Source: Anaerolineales bacterium
GTDB lineage: Bacteria > Chloroflexota > Anaerolineae > B4-G1 > DUEL01
Direction of reading: 5' to 3'
DNA: 10,437 bases
Assembly (NCBI GenBank): GCA_015662065.1
Contig: DQUX01000348.1
Location: 1 to 10,437 of the forward strand
The notes beneath the pieces are model-generated. The model saw only the letters and a program-made list of their open reading frames with translations. It ran no database searches and was not told where the DNA came from. Position 1 is the first letter of the stretch, and every line of letters begins with the position of its first letter. Positions 1 through 7,227 of this stretch are shown one piece after another. Made by a program: the position numbers and the translations under genes.

Positions 1-1268
1 CCCCTCCCCGCGGCCTGCGCCGGTCCCTCCCCCGGCTCCGGAGCCGCCACGGCGAAGCCAAAGGCGGCGGTCAGCAGCACCTGCAGAGCCACCACCAGCC
101 CGACCAGGAATCGGTCGGTCGGATCTCCGGTGTGGGCGTAGCGGGCCAGGGCCAGCCCCCAGTGGACCCATAGGATCAACGAGACGAGCATATGAAGCCC
201 CTCGTTCAGCCAACGGCCGTGGGCCTGGAGAGATCGGGCCAGATCCTCCACCGCCAGTCCCCCCAGCCCCGCCAGCGGCAACAGGACCCACAGGAGATCG
301 GCGGGCTGGCGGCCGGGCATCAGCGCCAGTTGCAGCCCCCCCACCGCCGCCCAGAAGGCCCACAGCAGCCCCATCCCGTGCCGTCGTCGCACCGCCAGCA
401 CCAGGCCGACCAGCCCCGCCAGCAGGACCAGAGGCTCATATCCCAGGAGGAGCGTGAAGGGGGAGGGGCCCGGTTGCCCGGTCGAAGGGCCGAAGCGGGC
501 CAGCCAGGCCATGGGCTGCTCGCCCACAGCAGCCAGGCCCCCTGGATTCAGCCCCAGCCCCGTGCCCAGCGCCAGCATCCCCAGCCCGGCCGCCGCCAGC
601 CCCCGCCCCAACGCTGGCCGGACCATCGGCCAGACCCACGGGACCTGATCCCGCCAGACCCACAGTCCACCTGCCAGGGCGATGAGGAGGCCCAGAAGCA
701 GTCCCCAGCCCCCCGGCCCCGCCGTCAACACCACCGCCAACCCCAGCCCGCCCAGCGTCACCAGAGACGACCGCCAGGTATCCAGGAAACGGGCGGCACA
801 GCTCACCAGGACCATCACCCCCAGCGCGGCGGGCACGGTTCCATCCAGCGTGCGGGAGAAGCAGAGGGCGGTGGGGGAAAGGGCCAGAAGGAGCCCCGTC
901 CCCAGCGCCCCCCACAGGCCCAGATAGCGCCGCAGCAGGAGCGGCGTCAACGCCAGGCCCACCCCCGCCAGCGCGGGCACCAACCGGGCCAGCCCATCCC
1001 CGCCACCGAAGAGGGCGAAGAGAAACGTGTTGAGATGGAAAAGCAGGGGCACAACCGATCGGGCCTCAACGGCAAACCAGGCCTCGGTGGCGTGGGCCGC
1101 CCGGTAAGCAGCCAATGCCTGCACCGCCTCGGCACCGCTGAGAGGTGCCGCCGCCAAGTCGGTCAGCCGCGGCACGGCCGCCACAAACGCCAGGGCCACC
1201 CAGAGGGCGGTCTCCAGGTTGCGGGATCGGCTGTCTGGATTGGCGTCGCGCAACTGGTAGTTTGTCAT
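1..1268 (-). CDS. Multi-pass GT-C-like membrane protein, TIGR03663/Agl23-like (C-terminus cut by window edge)
   Basis: The frame is open from the ATG at 1268 to the left edge, with 422 codons visible and no stop. I checked it codon by codon. The protein is very hydrophobic, with about nine to eleven probable membrane segments; the first is near residues 20-36. The layout resembles GT-C glycosyltransferases of the PF02366/PF13231 type and TIGR03663: a first membrane helix, a loop with an acidic residue (SGAEA, 44-48), a PLLF helix start (74-77), an ARLVPALAG helix start (94-102) and LSPTALCFSR (130-139). Known members use a polyprenyl-phosphate sugar donor outside the membrane. The usual DE dipeptide reads AE here and the HGP tripeptide reads VVP, so activity is doubtful. 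The ATG has only a close GAGG behind it; an in-frame TTG at 1319 would add 17 residues. It starts 75 bases after the DUF2298 gene. Family call is moderately sure; substrate unknown. Confidence 0.72.
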   Translation of the reverse strand, partial: MTNYQLRDANPDSRSRNLETALWVALAFVAAVPRLTDLAAAPLSGAEAVQALAAYRAAHATEAWFAVEARSVVPLLFHLNTFLFALFGGGDGLARLVPALAGVGLALTPLLLRRYLGLWGALGTGLLLALSPTALCFSRTLDGTVPAALGVMVLVSCAARFLDTWRSSLVTLGGLGLAVVLTAGPGGWGLLLGLLIALAGGLWVWRDQVPWVWPMVRPALGRGLAAAGLGMLALGTGLGLNPGGLAAVGEQPMAWLARFGPSTGQPGPSPFTLLLGYEPLVLLAGLVGLVLAVRRRHGMGLLWAFWAAVGGLQLALMPGRQPADLLWVLLPLAGLGGLAVEDLARSLQAHGRWLNEGLHMLVSLILWVHWGLALARYAHTGDPTDRFLVGLVVALQVLLTAAFGFAVAAPEPGEGPAQAAGR

Positions 1269-1343
1269 TTCCTCACACGTCCGCGGTGGGAGAACTTCGG
1301 CCTGGGGCTCTGCCGGCAAGCGGACAGAAAACGTCGCCAGGGG

Positions 1344-3881
1344 TTACCACGGTTCCAGCCCCGGCACGGGGGATGGCGCTCCCATCGACGATGGGGCATA
1401 TCGGTAGATCGTCACCCCCCCGGCATCGTAGACCACGTCCAGCAGTTGGGCGAACTTCGTCAACCCAGGCGCGGGGTAGCGAGACCGCTCCGGCGGGCCG
1501 ACGTAGACATACCTTATACCATACGAGTCCAGGAGCGTCAAGGTCTCCATCGGATCCGTAGTCGTGTAGAGCCGCTCGATGTCCGGTTCCCGGCGGGCGG
1601 GCTCATCGTAGTTTCCCCGCCATTGGTGCTCGTGGCCGCCCCATCCAAGCAGCGTCGGCAGGCCGGTGAAGGCAGAGACCCGGCCCTCGTAGACGTAGGC
1701 CCGGTAGTGATCGCCCGGGGTCTCCAGGATGACCGGCACCCCCTCCACGTTCTCGTTCAGCCACTCAATCGCCGCGAAGTCGGGGGCCTGGGTCTGGTGC
1801 AGGTGCTCCGCGCCGTCCAGCGTGGGCGGCCCGCCCGCTCGGGCCGGGACCGCCAGCGTCGGGTAGACCAGGCCGGCTCCGACCAGCAGCAGGGCCAAGA
1901 CCAGAGCGGGCATAGCAACCCACCCTCCACGGTCGCCCCTTCGGGTGGGCACAGAGGCCTGCCCCGACAAGGCCCGATCCAATAGCCGCGCCAGCCCATA
2001 CGCTCCGGCCACCCCCCACAGCACCCAGGCCTGGAAGTAGAACTTGAAGACGGTGTTCATCCGCGTGCCGAAAATATCCCGCAGGTAGACGAACTCCACC
2101 GCCAGGGTGAGGAGCGCACCGGTGACGACGAGCAATAGAGCATAGGCAGCTTCAGGCTCCACGGTTTCAGGTTCCAGGGTTTCAGGGTTCAGGGTTTCCA
2201 AACCTGAAACGTCGAGCCCTGCAACCCGAAACTCCAAGAGTGCGAGGAGCGCCGTAGTGAGCAGCGCCGCCAGCGCCAGCGGGGTCCAGGGAGTCAGGAT
2301 CCGCCCCCGCAACCGCTCTGCGATCAGCCGGGGCGCATCCGGGATGTGCTCCAGGCCGGGGATTGGCCCCCCCGTCCACCAGGCCGTCAGGTACTGACGC
2401 CCGTCTGGTGAGACCAGGCCCGCCAGCGTGAAGAAAACCAGCAGCCCCCCCAGCACCCCGACGGTCCAGGAGAGCACGTCTCTCGCCCTCACCCGCCGCC
2501 GACGCGCCTCCGCGACCACCAGCGCGGCCACCGGGAGGAAGAGCGGGCCGAACATCACCAGGAACTGAGGCAGCCGCGTGCCGTTGAGCAGGTTCGGCGC
2601 GATGCCGGCGGCCTGGGAGCGGAAGCCCAGCCAGAAGGGAAGGTAGAGGGCAAAGCCACCGACCGCCAGGAGGAGGGCGAACAGGAGCGAGTTGCGATGG
2701 TGAGAGGCCAGTGCGAAGGCGGCGACGACAACGAAGAGGTAGATGGGGAAATCCCAGGTGTTGAGAAAGCCCAGCCCGCCCAGGCAGAGGGCGTAAAGGA
2801 AAAGCTCCCACCAGGAAAGGGAGACGCCAAACGTCGCACGTCGCGCATCGCGCGTTGCACGTCGCACGCCGAGAAAGATGGCGAGGGCCAGGGCGAGGGC
2901 CAGGAGGACGAAGGGGAGACCCAGGAGATGGGGGTGCATGTCTCCCAGGATGAAGGAGAAGGCCGGGAACTCGTCGATGACCTCCCAGTACTCACCTGGA
3001 CCGTGCCAGGGAGCGGTGTCGTGGAGGACGCGGGAGGCCTGCCACCACCAGTTGAAACGGGTCGGCACCCAGGAGCCTTCGGCGAAGGTCGGCGGGGGGA
3101 CGTTGATGGAGCGGATGTCCAGCCACTGCCAGAAGGAGGCCGGGAAGAGCCCCCGGGCGTGGAAGACCTCCAGCAGCCCCTCCAGGTTGCCGGTGACGGC
3201 CACCAGAAGCGGCCCCAGGAGCCCCCCCCAGGCCGCTTTCCGCTCCCCCGCCCGCGCCAGGAGGGCGTAGACCAGCCCGTAAGCCCCGGTGCAGGTGAGG
3301 GCGAAGAGGATGGCGACCCCCAGGTTGAAGCCGACGGTGGAGGGGACAGCCGCCAGATGGACCAGCATCCCCATCATCACGTAGCCGAAGTAGTAGTAGG
3401 AGATGGCAAAACCCGATAGCCAGGGGTCGTGGGGGGGGAAGCGAGGGGCACGGAGGACGGCGTTGAGGAAACCGATCTCCATCCACTTCTCCCCCCCGGA
3501 GGTCTCGATGCGGGGCATATGGGCACGGACCAGGCACCAGCCGACAAAGGTGGCGGCAAGCAGGAGCTCGACGGCCAGGATGTGGTGTCGGGAAAGGCTG
3601 GATGAGCTATTGGAGGGACGAAGCCATACCGCCGCCCCAAAGGCAGCCACCAGCCCCAGCGCTGCCACCGCCGATCCCGGTGTGTTGGGCAACCAGCCGA
3701 AGGTCAAGAGGAGCCAGAAGACCCATCCGCCCACCAGCAGCCCCAGTGGACGGGCAAAGGCGTACCCCCGGCCGGGCAGGTGGCGGAACAGCCGCAGCGT
3801 CAGCGGCAGCGCCGCCAGGCCGAAGAGTTGCACGGCCAGGTACCAACGGAGGGCGAAAGAGACCTGAGTTGCGGCTGTCAC
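1344..3881 (-). CDS. DUF2298 / Chlor_Arch_YYY large integral membrane protein
   Basis: An 845-residue, strongly hydrophobic protein of the PF10060/TIGR03662 family, whose single-domain members are about 700-900 residues. The diagnostic YYYxG motif is present as SYYYFG at 161-166. Other family-like blocks are RIETSGGEKWME (124-135), PHDPWLSG (150-157), FILGDMHPHLLG (310-321), NTWDFPIYLF (374-383) and FGTRMNTVFKFYFQAW (604-619). About 15 or more membrane segments are followed by a soluble tail (about 680-845). The function is unestablished. Acidic residues in the first outer loop and the neighbouring GT-C-like gene suggest a lipid-linked sugar or envelope glycan role; this is inference. The GTG at 3881 is chosen because GGAGAGG lies 8 bases before it. 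An in-frame GTG at 3890 would overlap that site. Two repeat-derived stretches sit inside the gene (residues 339-350 and about 559-578). Confidence 0.9.
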   Translation of the reverse strand: MTAATQVSFALRWYLAVQLFGLAALPLTLRLFRHLPGRGYAFARPLGLLVGGWVFWLLLTFGWLPNTPGSAVAALGLVAAFGAAVWLRPSNSSSSLSRHHILAVELLLAATFVGWCLVRAHMPRIETSGGEKWMEIGFLNAVLRAPRFPPHDPWLSGFAISYYYFGYVMMGMLVHLAAVPSTVGFNLGVAILFALTCTGAYGLVYALLARAGERKAAWGGLLGPLLVAVTGNLEGLLEVFHARGLFPASFWQWLDIRSINVPPPTFAEGSWVPTRFNWWWQASRVLHDTAPWHGPGEYWEVIDEFPAFSFILGDMHPHLLGLPFVLLALALALAIFLGVRRATRDARRATFGVSLSWWELFLYALCLGGLGFLNTWDFPIYLFVVVAAFALASHHRNSLLFALLLAVGGFALYLPFWLGFRSQAAGIAPNLLNGTRLPQFLVMFGPLFLPVAALVVAEARRRRVRARDVLSWTVGVLGGLLVFFTLAGLVSPDGRQYLTAWWTGGPIPGLEHIPDAPRLIAERLRGRILTPWTPLALAALLTTALLALLEFRVAGLDVSGLETLNPETLEPETVEPEAAYALLLVVTGALLTLAVEFVYLRDIFGTRMNTVFKFYFQAWVLWGVAGAYGLARLLDRALSGQASVPTRRGDRGGWVAMPALVLALLLVGAGLVYPTLAVPARAGGPPTLDGAEHLHQTQAPDFAAIEWLNENVEGVPVILETPGDHYRAYVYEGRVSAFTGLPTLLGWGGHEHQWRGNYDEPARREPDIERLYTTTDPMETLTLLDSYGIRYVYVGPPERSRYPAPGLTKFAQLLDVVYDAGGVTIYRYAPSSMGAPSPVPGLEPW
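2147..2210 (-). repeat. Degenerate CCTGAAA-type repeat coding for an acidic pentapeptide tract
   Basis: On the minus strand, units such as CCCTGAA, CCCTGAAA, CCCTGGAA, CCTGAAA, CCGTGGAG and CCTGAAG follow one another. They alternate 7 and 8 bases, giving a 15-bp period. It lies in frame in the DUF2298 gene and encodes ETLNP-ETLEP-ETVEP-EA, a hydrophilic acidic linker just before a membrane segment (AYALLLVVTGALLTLAVEF). The start of the tract (2190-2210) also holds a small dyad, GTTTCAGG against CCTGAA. The pattern is unlike the flanking coding sequence and looks inserted and tolerated. Confidence 0.75.
2833..2867 (-). repeat. Five tandem heptamers, consensus GYGCRAY
   Basis: Read on the minus strand the bases fall into five exact 7-bp units: GTGCGAC, GTGCAAC, GCGCGAT, GCGCGAC, GTGCGAC. 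A diverged sixth unit, GTTTGGC, may follow (2826-2832). The array is inside the DUF2298 gene and encodes VRRATRDARRAT (residues 339-350), a strongly basic loop between two membrane segments. Such a loop would be expected on the cytoplasmic side by the positive-inside rule. The 7-base phase does not match the codon phase, so the tandem structure is a DNA property and not a protein repeat. Confidence 0.8.
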
Positions 3882-3900
3882 TCCCCCCACCTCTCCAGTA

Positions 3901-3975
3901 AGTTTGAGGTTCGAAGTTCAAGATGAGGCTCGAAGTCTAAGCCCGAGGTGAGACTAGAACTTAGGACTTAGAACT
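3901..3975 (-). repeat. Degenerate heptamer repeat tract spanning the gltX stop and the following gap
   Basis: On the minus strand the tract opens with AGTTCTA, AGTCCTA, AGTTCTA in exact 7-bp phase (3975-3955). It continues with less regular units and ends with GAACTTC, GAACCTC, AAACT (3919-3901). The first two units supply the last codons of gltX (S-S-K-S) and its TAA stop; the rest fills the gap up to the DUF2298 ribosome binding site. The tract is AT-richer than both neighbours. No hairpin followed by a T run is present, so it does not look like an intrinsic terminator. Confidence 0.72.
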
Positions 3976-5478
3976 CACACCCAAGACCGCCTCCGCCGCC
4001 TCTAGCCGCGCCAGCACCCGCTGCCGCCCCAGGATGCTCAACGTGCCGAAGAGGGGGGGGGAGACCTTCTTGCCGGTCGTCGCCACGCGGATGACGCCGA
4101 AGACCTGCCGGTTCTTCAGGCCCATCTCCTCCACCAGCCCCCGCAGCACTCCCTCAACCCTCTCCTCGCTGAAATCCTCCACCTGGGTCAGCACATACCG
4201 CGCCCGCCGCAGCACCTCCAGGCTCTGCCCTGCGTCCAATCCCTTCTGCATCAACAGCACCGCCGAGGGCGGTTCGATCTCGGAGAAAAAGAACTCGGTC
4301 AGGTCCACCACATCGGTCAGCCGTTTGAGCCGCTCCTGCACCAGTGGCACGACCCGCCGGAGCGTCGCGCGCATATCCTCCGGGCAGGGATCGGGCACCA
4401 ACCCTGCCCTCTGCCAGACAGGGATCAGCCGCTCGAGCAGGTCGTCCTGCGAGAGCCCCCGGATGTAGACGCCGTTCATCCAATCCAATTTGCTGTAGGA
4501 GAAGGTAGCTGGAGCGCGGTTGACGCGGAACAGATCGAACCTCTCGATGAGCTCCTCCCGGCCGAAGATCTCCTGCTCCTCCCCCTCCCCCGGCGCCCAG
4601 CCCAGGAGGGCCAGGAAGTTGAACAGGGCCTCCGGCAGATACCCCTGGTCGCGGAATTGGGTCACGGAAGTGGCTCCGTGTCGTTTGGCCAGCGGTTTGC
4701 CATCCTCCCCCAGCACCAGCGGCACGTGACAGTAGGTAGGAATATCCCAGCCCAGCGCCTCGTACATCAGAATGTGCTTGGGCGTGCTGGGAATCCAGTG
4801 GTCGGCGCGGATGATGTGGGTGATCCTCATATCGTGATCGTCCACCACCACCGCCAGGTGATAGGTGGGGAACCCGTCGGACTTAAGGAGGACCTGATCG
4901 TCGATACCGGCGTTGTCGTAGACCACATCCCCCTTGATGACGTCGTGGACGACCGTCTGGCCCGTCAGCGGCACCTTGAGGCGGATGACGTGGGGTTCAT
5001 CGGGGGAGACTGCCCCCGGCGGGAGGTCGCGACAGTGGCGATCGTACATCACCGGCAGCTTGCGCGCCCGCTGCATCCGGCGCACCCGCTCCAGCCGCTC
5101 CGGACTGCAGTTACAACGGTAAGCCCACCCCCGTTCGACCAGCTCCTCCGCCACCTCCCGATACCTCTCCAGCCGCTCCGACTGGACGTACGGCCCGTGC
5201 GGCCCCCCGACACCGTATGCCTCGGCGTTCTCCACCCCAGAACGCCGCAGCTCCTCCAGCCCCGGCCCCTCATCCCAATCCAGCCCCAGCCAGCGCAACC
5301 CCTCCATGATAATCGGGATGCTCTCCGGCTGATACCGCGTCCGGTCGGTGTCCTCGATGCGCAGGATGAACCGCCCCCCCATCTTGCGGGCAAAGAGCCA
5401 GTTGAAGACCACCGTCCGCACGTTGCCGATGTGCGGCTCGCCGGTGGGGCTGGGGGCAAAACGAACGCGAACCGTCAT
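3961..5478 (-). CDS. gltX: Glutamate--tRNA ligase (GluRS)
   Basis: Class I aminoacyl-tRNA synthetase that attaches glutamate to tRNA-Glu in the cytoplasm; 505 residues, close to the bacterial norm. The N-terminal Rossmann fold opens with RFAPSPTGEPHIGN (HIGH-type site at 16-19), then RIEDTDRTRY (40-49). The KMSKS-type loop is LAKRHGA (263-269). A possible zinc site is CNC (122-124) with Y145 and C149. RADHW at 224-228 corresponds to the RAEEW segment known in Thermus GluRS. About 16 extra residues (73-88) lie before VGGPHGPYVQSER, where many family members have none. The ATG follows the glnS stop directly (TAG-ATG), with the ribosome binding site in the last glnS codons, which implies coupled translation. 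A GlnRS next door suggests a discriminating enzyme that charges only tRNA-Glu (inference). The last four residues come from a repeat tract. Confidence 0.97.
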   Translation of the reverse strand: MTVRVRFAPSPTGEPHIGNVRTVVFNWLFARKMGGRFILRIEDTDRTRYQPESIPIIMEGLRWLGLDWDEGPGLEELRRSGVENAEAYGVGGPHGPYVQSERLERYREVAEELVERGWAYRCNCSPERLERVRRMQRARKLPVMYDRHCRDLPPGAVSPDEPHVIRLKVPLTGQTVVHDVIKGDVVYDNAGIDDQVLLKSDGFPTYHLAVVVDDHDMRITHIIRADHWIPSTPKHILMYEALGWDIPTYCHVPLVLGEDGKPLAKRHGATSVTQFRDQGYLPEALFNFLALLGWAPGEGEEQEIFGREELIERFDLFRVNRAPATFSYSKLDWMNGVYIRGLSQDDLLERLIPVWQRAGLVPDPCPEDMRATLRRVVPLVQERLKRLTDVVDLTEFFFSEIEPPSAVLLMQKGLDAGQSLEVLRRARYVLTQVEDFSEERVEGVLRGLVEEMGLKNRQVFGVIRVATTGKKVSPPLFGTLSILGRQRVLARLEAAEAVLGVSSKS

Positions 5479-7182
5479 CTATCCCCCCTTCTTCTCCAGC
5501 GACCGCTCGATCTTAGCCCAGGTATCCCGCAGCCCCACAGTCCGGTTGAAGACCAGCCTCCCGTCGGCGGAATCGGGATCGACGCAGAAGTACCCCAGCC
5601 GGAGGAACTGGTACCGGTCCCCCGGCCTCGCCTCGGCCAGACTGGGCTCGACCTTGCAGCCCGTCAGCACCTCCAGCGAGTTCGGGTTCAGGTTGACCGT
5701 GAAGTCCTGCCCCTCGGGCACGTCCTCCGGGTCCGCCTTGACGAAGAGGCGGTCGTACAGGCGGACCTCGGCGTCGAGGGCGTGGGCGGCCGAGACCCAG
5801 TGGAGAGCGCCGCGGACCTTGCGGCCATCGGGCGCCTCCCCGCCCCGCGTCGCCGGGTCGTAGGTGCAGTGGAGCTCAACCACCTCACCGGTCCGCTCAT
5901 CCTTCACCACTCGCATGCAGGTGACCAGGTAGGCATGCTTGAGCCGCACCTCCCGACCGGGGGCCAGGCGGAACCACTTCCTCGGCGGATCCTCCCGGAA
6001 ATCCTCCCGTTCCACATAGAGCACCCGGGAGAAGGGGAGCTTCCGGGTCCCCATCCCGGGGTCCTCTGGGTTGTTGACCGCGTCGAACCACTCCACTTGG
6101 CCCTCGGGGTAGTTGTCGATCACCAGCCGGAGGGGGCGCAGCACCGCCATCACGCGGGGGGCCCGTTTGTTCAGGTCGTCGCGGAGGCAGTGCTCCAAAA
6201 GCGCGATGTCCACGATGCTGTTGGCCTTGGCCACACCGATCCGCTCGCAGAAATCCCGAATCGCCTCCGGCGTGTACCCCCGCCGCCGTATTCCCGCGAT
6301 GGTCGGCATACGGGGATCGTCCCACCCGTCGACATACCCCTCCTCCACCAACCGCCGAAGCTTCCGCTTGCTCAGCACCGTATGGCTGAGGTTGAGGCGG
6401 GCGAACTCGATCTGCTGGGGATGGTAGACCCCCAGCCGATCCAGGAACCAGTCGTACAGAGCCCGGTTGTTTTCGAACTCCAGGGTACAAATAGAATGCG
6501 TGATCCCCTCAATAGAGTCCGACAGACAATGGGCGAAGTCGTACATCGGATAAATGCACCACTTGTCACCGGTCCTGTGGTGCGTGGCCCGTATGATGCG
6601 GTACATGACGGGGTCCCGCATCACCACGTTCGGGGAGGCCATATCGATCTTCGCCCGAAGCACTCGGGAACCCTCCTCGAACTCGCCGGCCCGCATCCGC
6701 TCGAAAAGGTCCAGGTTCTCCTCGATAGAACGATCGCGGTACGGGCTCTCCTTGCCGGGCTCCGTCAGGGTGCCCCGGTATTCCCTGATCTCATCGGCGC
6801 TCAGATCACAGACATACGCCTTGCCCGCCTTGATCAGTTGGACGGCGTACTGATAGAGCTGCTCGAAGTAATCTGAGGCGTAGAACTCCCGATCCCCCCA
6901 ATCGAATCCGAGCCAGCGGACGTCCTCTTTGATCGACTCTACGTACTCGACCTCCTCCTTGGTGGGATTGGTGTCGTCGAAGCGCAGATTGCACTGGCCA
7001 CCGTAGTCCGCGGCGAGGCCGAAATTGAGGCAGATAGACTTGGCGTGCCCGATGTGCAGGTAACCGTTCGGCTCCGGTGGGAACCGCGTGTGAACCCGTC
7101 CCCCGTACCTGCCGGTCCTCAAGTCCTCCTCGATAATATCCCGGATAAAGTTGGATGAGGGACCAAAATCACCTCTGGTCAT
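5479..7182 (-). CDS. glnS: Glutamine--tRNA ligase (GlnRS)
   Basis: Attaches glutamine directly to tRNA-Gln, in place of the indirect GatCAB route. With the chosen start it has 567 residues, close to the 554 of E. coli GlnS. It carries TRFPPEPNGYLHIGHAKS (32-49, HIGH at 43-46), RFDDTNP (67-73), a GlnRS-type VLSKRKL loop (269-275) and MPTIAGIRRRGYTPEAI (292-308), all typical of GlnRS and not of GluRS. The C-terminal beta-barrel anticodon-binding region is complete. The ATG at 7182 has AGGGG 8 bases ahead. The in-frame GTG at 7188 has it only 2 bases away, so the shorter start is preferred. It follows rodA by 45 bases of purine-rich DNA and abuts gltX without a gap. I see no T-box or other leader structure. 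Confidence 0.97.
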   Translation of the reverse strand: MTRGDFGPSSNFIRDIIEEDLRTGRYGGRVHTRFPPEPNGYLHIGHAKSICLNFGLAADYGGQCNLRFDDTNPTKEEVEYVESIKEDVRWLGFDWGDREFYASDYFEQLYQYAVQLIKAGKAYVCDLSADEIREYRGTLTEPGKESPYRDRSIEENLDLFERMRAGEFEEGSRVLRAKIDMASPNVVMRDPVMYRIIRATHHRTGDKWCIYPMYDFAHCLSDSIEGITHSICTLEFENNRALYDWFLDRLGVYHPQQIEFARLNLSHTVLSKRKLRRLVEEGYVDGWDDPRMPTIAGIRRRGYTPEAIRDFCERIGVAKANSIVDIALLEHCLRDDLNKRAPRVMAVLRPLRLVIDNYPEGQVEWFDAVNNPEDPGMGTRKLPFSRVLYVEREDFREDPPRKWFRLAPGREVRLKHAYLVTCMRVVKDERTGEVVELHCTYDPATRGGEAPDGRKVRGALHWVSAAHALDAEVRLYDRLFVKADPEDVPEGQDFTVNLNPNSLEVLTGCKVEPSLAEARPGDRYQFLRLGYFCVDPDSADGRLVFNRTVGLRDTWAKIERSLEKKGG

Positions 7183-7227
7183 ATCCACAACCCCTTTCTT
7201 CCGACATCCAGCTTCCCCCCCCTCCTC

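Noticed and set aside
1311..1318. TGCCGGCA palindrome in the gap before the GT-C-like gene
   Set aside because: An 8-base palindrome is expected by chance in GC-rich DNA, has no extended stem and no T run.
192..1985. 597-codon open frame on the plus strand
   Set aside because: It runs antisense across two real genes, is rich in Q, P, R, H and G as expected from mirrored GC-rich coding DNA, and shows no domain.
3901..3960. Transcription terminator between gltX and the DUF2298 gene
   Set aside because: The only self-pairing is short TTCGAA-type palindromes, and no T run follows.
4793..4809. Unusual RADHW in GluRS in place of RGEEH-type residues
   Set aside because: Thermus GluRS has RAEEW at the same place, so this is ordinary family variation.
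4657..6876. 739-codon open frame on the plus strand
   Set aside because: It is antisense to glnS and gltX, whose motifs are unambiguous. Long mirror frames are common in GC-rich genes.
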